From assembly GCA_018263295.1 (NCBI GenBank), contig JADFCZ010000060.1:1-33358 (forward strand): 33,358 bases of DNA. Reading direction: 5' to 3'. The notes beneath the pieces are model-generated. The model was given only the letters and a program-made list of their open reading frames with translations, was not told where the DNA came from and made no database searches. This document shows positions 1 through 6,497 of this stretch, piece by piece. The DNA comes from Conexibacter sp. GTDB taxonomy: Bacteria; Actinomycetota; Thermoleophilia; Solirubrobacterales; 70-9. Within the stretch, counting starts at the first letter, position 1; each line of letters starts with the position of its first letter. Both the position numbers and the translations under genes were made by a program.

Positions 1-1103
1 GGGACCCAGCCCGCGTCGTCGAGGATCTGCTTCGCCATCTCGGGGTCGTAGGGATAGGTCTGATCGGGCTCGGTATAGAAGTCGCGGTAGTACGAGGGCA
101 GGAGCCCGTTGGCGACGAACGACGTCCCCTGGGACGCGATCTCGTTCAGCCTCCCGCGGTCGACGGCATAGGCCGTCGCCTGCCTGACCGCCGGATCGAG
201 GACCGCGGGGTTACGCTCGCCCTCGGGGCAGAGATTCTCGGGGCAGAGGTTGAAGGCCATCTCGGTGTAGGAGGCGGACGGGGAGCTCAGGGTGGTGATG
301 TCATCCCGGCTGTTCAGGCGCTCGAAGCTCGACGATTCGACCTCGCGGACGAAGTCGACCTCGCCGAGGGTCAGGGCTCGCTCGACAGCGTCCTGGGTCC
401 CGTACTTGATGAATTCGAGCTGGTCGAAGGGCTGGGGCTCGCCGCGCCATTCCGGGTTCTGGTCCATCGTCACGATCCGTCCCCGCTCGTACTCGGTGAC
501 GATGTAGGGGCCGCTGCCGACGATCGGCAGCTTCGGCTCGTACGAGCCGAGCTCGTCGACCGGGACCTTGCCCCAGATGTGCTCGGGCATGATGTAGAGG
601 AACAGGCCGCCGACGATCCGGGCGTCCGGCCTCTTCGTCTTGACGACGACCGTGTACTTGTCCGGCGTCTCGATCGAGGTGACGTTGTCGGTGTAGCCGG
701 TGAACAGCGCTCCCTCGCTGCCGAGCGTGTCCAGGGACCACTTGACGTCCTTCGAGGTGATCGGCTTGCCGTCGGACCACTTCAGTCCCCTCTCGAGCTT
801 GAAGGTGACCGTCTTGCGGTCCTCGGAGATCTCCCAGCTCTCGGCGATACCGGGAGACGGAGAGAGGGTCTCGGGATCGAAGTTGACCAGCAGGTCGTAG
901 TTCAGCGACCAGATGACGAAGTTCTCCTCGTCGTAGCCGAAGAACGGGCTCATCGTCCGGACGTCCTGGGCCCAGCCCATCTTCAGGGTGGCTCCGGTCT
1001 CGCCCGAGTCCTGCGCCGCGGCACCGCCGACGGCCGCGAGGGCCACGACGATCGTCCCGGCGAGGACGAGGATCGAACCGATGAGCTTGCTTGCGAGCGT
1101 CAT
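1..1103 (-). CDS. ABC transporter substrate-binding protein, family 5 (peptide/opine/nickel type), 3' end cut
   Basis: This is an extracytoplasmic solute-binding protein of the SBP_bac_5 family, which delivers oligopeptides or similar solutes to an ABC importer. The visible 367 residues start with a hydrophobic signal segment (about residues 5-31, ending AAA-Q). Typical family text follows: LKWSDGKPITSKDVKWS, MPEHIWGKVP and GSGPYIVTEYERGR, then AYAVDRGRLNEIA near the edge. The gene runs off the left edge. Its ATG (1101-1103) overlaps the upstream S66 peptidase stop as ATGA, so it is probably the last visible gene of the kdd operon. Permease and ATPase genes would be expected beyond position 1. 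No lipobox cysteine is visible in the signal segment. The ligand is unknown; a peptide or a basic amino compound is an inference from context. Confidence 0.9.
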   Translation of the reverse strand, partial: MTLASKLIGSILVLAGTIVVALAAVGGAAAQDSGETGATLKMGWAQDVRTMSPFFGYDEENFVIWSLNYDLLVNFDPETLSPSPGIAESWEISEDRKTVTFKLERGLKWSDGKPITSKDVKWSLDTLGSEGALFTGYTDNVTSIETPDKYTVVVKTKRPDARIVGGLFLYIMPEHIWGKVPVDELGSYEPKLPIVGSGPYIVTEYERGRIVTMDQNPEWRGEPQPFDQLEFIKYGTQDAVERALTLGEVDFVREVESSSFERLNSRDDITTLSSPSASYTEMAFNLCPENLCPEGERNPAVLDPAVRQATAYAVDRGRLNEIASQGTSFVANGLLPSYYRDFYTEPDQTYPYDPEMAKQILDDAGWV

Positions 1104-2056
1104 TCGACTGCTGCCTCCAATATCTCCAGGGTCTTGCCGCCGCCGTCGATCCGCGCCATCGCGCCGAGCGGCATCGTCGCCAGGTGCTTGCCGTGCCCGA
1201 ACGGCACGTTCGAGATCGCCGGGACGCCGAGTGGGGCGATCAGCTCATCGAGGATCTCCTCGATCGAGAGCGTCGATTCCGGGCCCTCGGCCTTGGTCTG
1301 CGCGCCGAGGTTGACGCTCGTCCCGAACGCGAAGCCGGCGATGTTGTCGAGCTTGCCGGCGAGGCGCAGGTGGTTGAGGGCCGTGTCGACGAGGTAGAAC
1401 TCGGTGTCGAGGTCCTCGACGATCAGGATGCAACCGTCGGTCTGGACCTCGTAGGGGGTGCCGATGCTCGAGCAGAGCAGGGTCAGACAGCCGCCGACGA
1501 GCGGCGCCTCGGCGATGCCCTCGCCGAGGGTCAGCACGTAGGGCTCCTCCGGGTCCTCGAAGACCTTCCCCAGCGGCTCGGGCTTCAGCGCCCGGTGGAA
1601 CCACTCCTCGGTCTCGGGAGTGAGCTGGTAGTCGCCTTTGGTCCGCGTGAACCGGAGGAAGCTCGGACCGTAGAAGCTGATCCATCCGGCGTGGGCGGCG
1701 ACGAAGAGGTGCAGCGCGGTGAGGTCGCTGAAGCCGCAGACGATGCGCGGGTCCCCGAGCGAGTCCCAATCGATCAGCGGGTGCAGGCGGGCGGTGCCGT
1801 AGCCGCCCTCGAGCGCGTGGACCATGTCGATCCCGGGCTCGCTCAGCGCCCACTGCAGGTCGGCTGCGCGCTCCTCGTCGGTGCCCGCGAGGTAGCCGTG
1901 GACGTTGCGGACGTTGGGGCCGAAGACGACCTCGTGACCGCGCGACTCGAAGTACTGAGTCGCCTGCTCGATCTCCGAGCGGGTCTGCGGCGGGCTCGCC
2001 GGCGCGACGACGGCGATCGTCGCCTTCTCCGGGAGCGCCGGGGGCTTGATCGCCAT
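1100..2056 (-). CDS. S66 family LD-carboxypeptidase / MccF-like peptidase
   Basis: This 318-residue protein belongs to the S66 serine peptidases. These are either LdcA, which trims the terminal D-Ala from murein tetrapeptides, or MccF, which detoxifies peptide-nucleotide antibiotics. The Ser-Glu-His triad is visible: Ser110 in GFSDLTALH, Glu214 in LIVEDLD and His288 in PFGHGKH. The family GGYGTARL motif is at about residues 84-91. The open frame extends upstream, but the ATG at 2054-2056 begins the recognisable N-terminus (ALPEKATIAVVAPAS) and couples to the TetR stop as TGATG. There is no signal peptide, so it is probably cytoplasmic. Its place beside a peptide-type binding protein suggests it cleaves imported peptides. 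Sequence alone does not separate LdcA from MccF specificity. Confidence 0.9.
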   Translation of the reverse strand: MAIKPPALPEKATIAVVAPASPPQTRSEIEQATQYFESRGHEVVFGPNVRNVHGYLAGTDEERAADLQWALSEPGIDMVHALEGGYGTARLHPLIDWDSLGDPRIVCGFSDLTALHLFVAAHAGWISFYGPSFLRFTRTKGDYQLTPETEEWFHRALKPEPLGKVFEDPEEPYVLTLGEGIAEAPLVGGCLTLLCSSIGTPYEVQTDGCILIVEDLDTEFYLVDTALNHLRLAGKLDNIAGFAFGTSVNLGAQTKAEGPESTLSIEEILDELIAPLGVPAISNVPFGHGKHLATMPLGAMARIDGGGKTLEILEAAVE

Positions 2057-2721
2057 CAGGCTCCCGCTCCCACCGGCCGGCGCCCGACCGCCTCGTTTGC
2101 CGCGTCGATCAGCTCCTGCTCGGCGCCGAGCGAGCCGAGCACGAGCTCGACGTGGCGGGCGGCGACCTCGTCGAGGGTGAGCGGTCCGGCCGGGTCGAAC
2201 CAGAGCGCGACGCCGGTGCACTGGAGGAGGATCGCGTAGGTGGCGACGCGGACGTCGGAGGCCCGCAGCGAGCCCTCGCGGATGCCGTCGCCGATCAGGC
2301 CGCCGAACATGGCCTGGTAGGCGTCGCGCTGGGCGATCAGGGCGCGGCGCGGCGCGGGCGTGAGCGCCCGGATCTCGCTGTCGGTGACGAACGCCTCGCT
2401 CGTGTGCAGCCCGTGGTAGACGACGTGCTCGCGGACCGCTGCGGCGAGCTTGAACGCGGCCCGGTCGTGCTCCTCCATCGCGGCGACCACGCGGGCGGTC
2501 AGCTGCTCCATGAAGTCGTCCTGGAGGTGGACGAGGATCGCCTCCTTGCTCTGGTACCAGTGGTAGATCGCCGCCGGCTGCACCTCGGCGGCGGCGGCCA
2601 GTGCCCGCATCGAGGTCGCGTGATAGCCGAGCTCGGCGAAGAGGTCGACGGCGGCCCGGTCGATCGCCTCCCGGGTCTCGGGCCCGCGCCGCGGCGCTGT
2701 GATCTCGGCCGGGTCAGGCAA
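2056..2721 (-). CDS. TetR family transcriptional regulator
   Basis: A 221-residue TetR repressor. The N-terminal helix-turn-helix is clear at about residues 18-64 (AIDRAAVDLFAELGYHATSMRALAAAAEV, then AAIYHWYQSKEAIL). A variable helical ligand domain follows. No ATG fits the N-terminus; the best start is the TTG at 2719-2721, giving an 8-base overlap with the end of kce. An alternative start a few codons downstream is possible. The gene sits inside the operon it probably controls. The perfect palindrome AACGATCGTT at the operon promoter (4989-4998) is a plausible target. The inducer is unknown; a pathway amine or CoA thioester is an inference. Confidence 0.9.
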   Translation of the reverse strand: MPDPAEITAPRRGPETREAIDRAAVDLFAELGYHATSMRALAAAAEVQPAAIYHWYQSKEAILVHLQDDFMEQLTARVVAAMEEHDRAAFKLAAAVREHVVYHGLHTSEAFVTDSEIRALTPAPRRALIAQRDAYQAMFGGLIGDGIREGSLRASDVRVATYAILLQCTGVALWFDPAGPLTLDEVAARHVELVLGSLGAEQELIDAANEAVGRRPVGAGA

Positions 2722-3544
2722 GCCCGAGCAGCTCCCTCGTCTGCTCCTGGGTGGCGACCTCGCGGCCGAGCGTGCGCGACAGGTCGACGGCCCTCTCGAC
2801 CAGGGCCGCGTTCGACGGAGCGTGGACGCCGCGGCTGATATAGGCGACGTCCTCGAGGCCGGTCCTGATCCCGGGCGCGCCGCGGAGCAGGGCCAGGGCC
2901 ATCATCCGCTGGTGGTGGCGGCCGATGCAGGTGACCGTCCAGAACGTCTCCGGCGGCAGCGGCCTGAGCATCGCGTCGAGCGCCTCCGGGGAGGCGTCGA
3001 TCCCGCCCGGGACGCCGAAGACGAGGTTGATCGTCATCGGCTCCTCGATGATCCCCTGCTCGAGCCAGCGGACCGCGGAGATCACGTGCCCGACGTCGAA
3101 GACCTCGACCTCGAGCGCGATGCCCTGGCTGCGGGCGCGCTCGACGATCCCGCGGCCGGCTGGCGGCGGGGTGATGAAGGTATCGTCCCCGAAGTTCATC
3201 GATCCGGACTCGACCCCGGAGATATCCGGCTTCGCCTCGAGGCCGGTCGTCCGCTCCTCGATCGTCATGTCGTTGGAGCCGCCGGTGGAGACCATCGTCA
3301 GGATGTCGCACTCCGCCCGGATCCGGTCGATGACGTCGACGAAGAGCTCGGGCCGCCCGCTCGGCGTGCCGTCATCCTCGCGGACGTGGAGGTGGGCGAT
3401 CGTCGCGCCGGCGGCCGCGGCGCCGATCGCCGAGTCGGCGATCTCCTTCGTCGTGTAGGGGATGTTCGGGTTGTTCTCCCGGAAGACGTCGGCGCCGGTG
3501 ATGGCGCAGGTGACGACGACGGGGTTCTCGTTCCAGGCGCTCAT
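2714..3544 (-). CDS. kce: BKACE/DUF849 beta-keto acid cleavage enzyme, probable 3-keto-5-aminohexanoate cleavage enzyme
   Basis: These zinc enzymes transfer acetyl-CoA onto a beta-keto acid, releasing acetoacetate and a new acyl-CoA. Kce converts 3-keto-5-aminohexanoate to acetoacetate and 3-aminobutyryl-CoA in lysine fermentation. The 276-residue protein has the normal family length. It has the zinc motif HLH (His51, His53), the ISTGG-like VSTGG, and Glu231-Asp232 in GIRTGLEDVAY. From memory of the characterised Kce, an acidic residue in the TGAE motif and the Asp of the GFED motif hold the substrate amine. Here they are Asp19 (TGAD) and Asp232, so an amino-substituted substrate is likely. 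The ATG overlaps the thioesterase stop as ATGA. The kdd gene two places upstream supports the Kce role over other BKACE activities. Confidence 0.85.
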   Translation of the reverse strand: MSAWNENPVVVTCAITGADVFRENNPNIPYTTKEIADSAIGAAAAGATIAHLHVREDDGTPSGRPELFVDVIDRIRAECDILTMVSTGGSNDMTIEERTTGLEAKPDISGVESGSMNFGDDTFITPPPAGRGIVERARSQGIALEVEVFDVGHVISAVRWLEQGIIEEPMTINLVFGVPGGIDASPEALDAMLRPLPPETFWTVTCIGRHHQRMMALALLRGAPGIRTGLEDVAYISRGVHAPSNAALVERAVDLSRTLGREVATQEQTRELLGLA

Positions 3545-3942
3545 CCGCGCACCACCTCCGATCGGCTCAGCGACGCGCGTTCAGCGTCGGTTATCGCCCG
3601 TGTGGCACGCGCCACCGGGTCCCAGAGGACGAGCCCGAACTCCGCCTCGACGACGGGCTCGCCCGCCGGGTCGAAGATCCGTTCCGCCGTCCGCAGGCTC
3701 TTGGTCCCGAGCTCGCGGATGCCGATCTCGACGCCGACCGCCTCCTCGCCGGGGACGATCTCGCCGGTGAACTCGACCGAGCAGCGGCCGACGAGGTACT
3801 CGTCGCGATCGATCCCGTGCTCGCGCAGGAACGCGTCGCGCGCCTCCTCCAGGTAGGTGAAGACGACTGCGTGATTGACATGGCCGTTGCCGTCGAGGTC
3901 CTGCCAGCGAGTCGCGATGCTGTGGACGCCCGCTGCCGTCAT
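3541..3942 (-). CDS. Hotdog-fold acyl-CoA thioesterase (4HBT/YbgC type)
   Basis: A 133-residue hotdog thioesterase. The signature R-W-Q-D-L-D-G-N-G-H-V-N-H (residues 12-24) is that of 4-hydroxybenzoyl-CoA/YbgC-type enzymes, with Asp17 as the expected catalytic acid. It is linked by ATGA overlaps to kdd upstream and kce downstream. Classical lysine fermentation clusters have kal (3-aminobutyryl-CoA ammonia-lyase, also a small hotdog protein) in this role, but this sequence looks like a thioesterase. In carnitine catabolism a DUF849 enzyme is paired with a similar thioesterase (CdhB). I infer that it hydrolyses the CoA thioester made by Kce, probably 3-aminobutyryl-CoA. A Kal-like elimination activity cannot be excluded. 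Confidence 0.85.
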   Translation of the reverse strand: MTAAGVHSIATRWQDLDGNGHVNHAVVFTYLEEARDAFLREHGIDRDEYLVGRCSVEFTGEIVPGEEAVGVEIGIRELGTKSLRTAERIFDPAGEPVVEAEFGLVLWDPVARATRAITDAERASLSRSEVVRG

Positions 3943-4985
3943 GCCCCGACGACCCCTCCCGCGTAGGCCTCGCGCAGTGCCGGCGTCCGCCGATAGAGGT
4001 CGAGCGCGTAGCTCCCGGAGTCGGGCGCGAAGCCGTTGCCGATCATCATCTTCACGTCCGCGGACTGGCCGTCGGCGGTCAGTGCCGCTGTCTGGAAGCT
4101 GGTCGCCATCGAGTAGAAGAGCATCGTCCCGCCCTGCGCAGTGAGCAGGATCGCCGTCGCCTCGCAACCGGTCGCGCTGACGACGACCACCGTCAGGTCC
4201 GCGGGCCCGACGCCTGCGGCCTCGACCGCCTCGAGAGCGCCGAGCGGGTCGCGGAGATCCGCGACGACGCCGACGTCGCAGAGGCCGAGCGAGCTGACCT
4301 TGTCGATCGCGGCGGCGTCGACGTCGACCGCGACTACGGTGCCGCCGTCCATCGCGTCTCGCGCGGCCGCCAGGGCGAGCTTGCCGCCGTGGCCGGCGCC
4401 GAGGACGACCACCGTCCCCCGCTGCGGCGCGAGATCGCGGGTGTGGGAGCCGGCCCCGTAGACGTCGTAGAGCTCGATCGCCGTGGTGGTCGGGATGTCG
4501 CCGGGAAGGGGTCCCCACGGTGCCCGCTGAGGGACGTAGGCGGTCCCCTCGACGAGAACATGTGCGTTGTGCGGATCGACGGCCGTGACCGCGTCGAGCC
4601 GAAGCGGCGTCAAAGTCAGCGACGCCAGGTTGACGATCCGCTCGCCGATGGCGGGTGGGTCCGTGAAGTCGTCGCCGACGGCGGTCACGGTGCCGAGCAG
4701 GACGCCGCCGGAGTCGGTCTCGGGGTTGTGCATCTTGCCGCGCTCGGCGACGATCGCCGCGATCCGCTCCCCCATCGCGGCGGGATCGGCTCCGGCGCGC
4801 TCGCGGATGTTCCGGAAGGAGGTCGAATCGAGGCAGAGCCGCTCGACCGCGAGCTCGAACTCGCGCGGGCGCACCGGCGGGGCCGCGTCGAGCCGCTCCG
4901 CGGGCTGCGGGAGTGCGCGCGGCGGCGCGATGACCCTCCCGGCCCCGAGGTCCTCCCCGATGTCATCTGCCGTCTCCGTAGTCAA
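3939..4985 (-). CDS. kdd: L-erythro-3,5-diaminohexanoate dehydrogenase
   Basis: Kdd oxidatively deaminates 3,5-diaminohexanoate to 3-keto-5-aminohexanoate with NAD(P)+. The 348-residue protein matches the family length of about 350. It carries the characteristic motif G-K-M-H-N-P-E-T-D-S-G-G (residues 83-94) and a zinc-alcohol-dehydrogenase-like Rossmann motif VVLGAGHGGKLALAAARD at about 193-210. The product is the direct substrate of the downstream BKACE, which is the strongest functional link in this operon. No ATG fits; the start is TTG at 4983-4985, only about 16 bases after the predicted transcription start and without a Shine-Dalgarno sequence. The mutases that would make its substrate (KamA, KamDE) are not in the window. 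Confidence 0.88.
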   Translation of the reverse strand: MTTETADDIGEDLGAGRVIAPPRALPQPAERLDAAPPVRPREFELAVERLCLDSTSFRNIRERAGADPAAMGERIAAIVAERGKMHNPETDSGGVLLGTVTAVGDDFTDPPAIGERIVNLASLTLTPLRLDAVTAVDPHNAHVLVEGTAYVPQRAPWGPLPGDIPTTTAIELYDVYGAGSHTRDLAPQRGTVVVLGAGHGGKLALAAARDAMDGGTVVAVDVDAAAIDKVSSLGLCDVGVVADLRDPLGALEAVEAAGVGPADLTVVVVSATGCEATAILLTAQGGTMLFYSMATSFQTAALTADGQSADVKMMIGNGFAPDSGSYALDLYRRTPALREAYAGGVVGA

Positions 4986-4988
4986 ATG

Positions 4989-4998
4989 AACGATCGTT
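4989..4998. promoter_or_regulatory. Perfect 10-bp palindrome AACGATCGTT, candidate TetR operator
   Basis: AACGATCGTT equals its own reverse complement and lies between the -10 box and the kdd start codon, where a bound repressor would block initiation. TetR proteins bind short palindromes, and the operon encodes one. The pairing with that regulator is inference. Confidence 0.55.
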
Positions 4999-5001
4999 AA
5001 G

Positions 5002-5031
5002 AACCTATGCGCCCGCGGTCCCGGCTGTCAA
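5002..5031 (-). promoter_or_regulatory. Promoter of the kdd operon
   Basis: On the minus strand a perfect -35 box TTGACA (5026-5031) is followed by an 18-base spacer and a -10 hexamer TAGGTT (5002-5007). Transcription would start near 4995, inside the palindrome at 4989-4998 and close to the TTG start of kdd. This is the only strong sigma70-like promoter I see in the window. Confidence 0.65.
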
Positions 5032-5050
5032 GGGGGGAATCGCAGGTCCA

Positions 5051-5383
5051 CTACTTCGGCGGCAGCGAGCGGGTGAAGGCGACGCAGCGCTCGACCCAGG
5101 GCCGCAGCTCGGCGTCCTCCCCCACCGCGGCGGCATCGACCCGGAGCCAGCCCGCCATCGGCTTGCCCCGCATCTCGAACGGCGCCACCCCGGGCTCGGA
5201 GAGGAGGCCGTCCGCCTGCTCGCGGTCGACCCGCGCCATCAGGCCGCCGCGGCCGCTGACGACGATCGCCATGTTGCCGTCGAGCAGGAAAGCGAGGCCG
5301 CCGAACATCGCCCGCTCGGTCAACCCGTCCTCGTCGTCGAGAATCGCCCTGACCCGGAACGCGAGCTCTTCGTCGTAGGCCAT
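5051..5383 (-). CDS. TfoX N-terminal domain protein
   Basis: A 110-residue stand-alone TfoX_N domain protein (MAYDEELAFRVRAIL at the start, then TERAMFGGLAFLLDGNMA). The family is named after the competence regulator TfoX/Sxy, but many actinobacterial single-domain members have no known role. The ATG at 5381-5383 is chosen because the domain begins there; the open frame continues about 11 codons further into the divergent gene's start region. It is separated from the divergent HDAC-like gene by only 31 bases. It points toward the kdd promoter and ends 20 bases before the -35 box. No DNA-binding or catalytic residues can be assigned. Confidence 0.85.
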   Translation of the reverse strand: MAYDEELAFRVRAILDDEDGLTERAMFGGLAFLLDGNMAIVVSGRGGLMARVDREQADGLLSEPGVAPFEMRGKPMAGWLRVDAAAVGEDAELRPWVERCVAFTRSLPPK

Positions 5384-5414
5384 CGACCGATCATGCCTGA
5401 TACGAACCACTCGC

Positions 5415-6497
5415 ATGCCCCTGTCGATCCCGGTCGTCTACGACGAACAGCAGCGAGCCCACGAGCCCGGCGGTGAGATCTGGGTGGGTGTGCGAACGCC
5501 GGGTACGGAGGTGCCCGAGCGGACGATCCGGGTCCGCGCTGCGCTCGAAGACGCCGGTGCGCCATCCATGGCCGCCGAGCGGGCGGAGGATGAGCTCGCG
5601 CTGCGCTTCCACGACCCGGAGATGGTCCGGTGGCTGCGGGACGCGTGGTCGCTCTGGGAGCAGGACGGCCTCACCGACGATCCCGGGCAGGACCGGGTCG
5701 TCCCCTACCTCTTCCCCCACCCCGGCCTCGTCGGCGACCTCCCGGTCCCGGTCCCGGCCGCCGTCACGGCCCGCGCCGGCCGCTGGTGCTTCGACACGAT
5801 GACGCTGATCGGATCGGGCACATGGGATGCGGCGCGTTGCGCCCTCGATGCGGCGATCACGGCCGCGGGGACGGCCGCGATCGACGGCGTCGCCTACGCG
5901 TGCTGCCGGCCGCCGGGCCATCACGCCACCCGCGATGCCTACGGCGGCTCCTGTTACCTCAACAACGCCGCCGCCGCGGCCGGGATGCTGCGCGACTCGC
6001 TCGGCGGGCCGGTGGCGATCCTCGACGTCGACGCCCACCACGGCAACGGCGCGCAGTCGATCTTCTGGTCGGATCCGACGGTCGCCACGGGCTCGGTCCA
6101 CGTCGACCCCGGCGCGGGCTGGTTCCCCCACTTCCTCGGCTTCGCCTCCGAGCGCGGCGCCGGCGACGGTGAGGGCGCGAACCTGAACCTGCCGCTCGCC
6201 CCCGGGACCGGGGACGGCCCCTGGCTGGAGTCCGTAGCCGAGCTCTGCGAGTTCGCCGGCTCGGCCGGCGCGGGAGGCATCGTCGTCGCGCTCGGCGTCG
6301 ACGCCGCCGGCGGCGATCCCGAGAGCCCGCTCGAGGTCACCGCCGAGGGCTACCGCGGCGCGGGCGAGCTGCTCGGCGGACTCGGGCTGCCGACCGCGAT
6401 CGTCCAGGAGGGCGGCTACGACCTCGACACGATCGGCGAGCTGGTCGTCGCGACGCTCGAGGGGGTCGAGTCGGGGCGAGTCAGCGCAGGGATCTGA
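5415..6497 (+). CDS. Histone deacetylase family / acetylpolyamine amidohydrolase-like zinc deacetylase
   Basis: A 360-residue arginase-fold zinc deacetylase. The family signatures are RPPGHH (165-170, catalytic His169/His170), DVDAHHGNG (204-212, zinc ligands Asp206 and His208), Asp296 in ALGVDAAGGDP as the third zinc ligand, and the GGY tyrosine (Tyr335) in QEGGYD. Bacterial members remove acyl groups from acetylated polyamines or other small amines, or from proteins. The gene starts 31 bases from the divergent TfoX-N gene. Its last 17 bases overlap the convergent M20 peptidase gene. Its closeness to a diaminohexanoate operon allows an N-acetyl-lysine or N-acetyl-beta-lysine substrate, but that is speculation. 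Confidence 0.9.
   Translation: MPLSIPVVYDEQQRAHEPGGEIWVGVRTPGTEVPERTIRVRAALEDAGAPSMAAERAEDELALRFHDPEMVRWLRDAWSLWEQDGLTDDPGQDRVVPYLFPHPGLVGDLPVPVPAAVTARAGRWCFDTMTLIGSGTWDAARCALDAAITAAGTAAIDGVAYACCRPPGHHATRDAYGGSCYLNNAAAAAGMLRDSLGGPVAILDVDAHHGNGAQSIFWSDPTVATGSVHVDPGAGWFPHFLGFASERGAGDGEGANLNLPLAPGTGDGPWLESVAELCEFAGSAGAGGIVVALGVDAAGGDPESPLEVTAEGYRGAGELLGGLGLPTAIVQEGGYDLDTIGELVVATLEGVESGRVSAGI

Noticed and set aside
3541-3942. Calling the small hotdog protein kal (3-aminobutyryl-CoA ammonia-lyase)
   Set aside because: The D-x-x-G-H-V-N-H motif and N-terminal pattern are of the 4HBT/YbgC thioesterase type; Kal as I recall it lacks this pattern.
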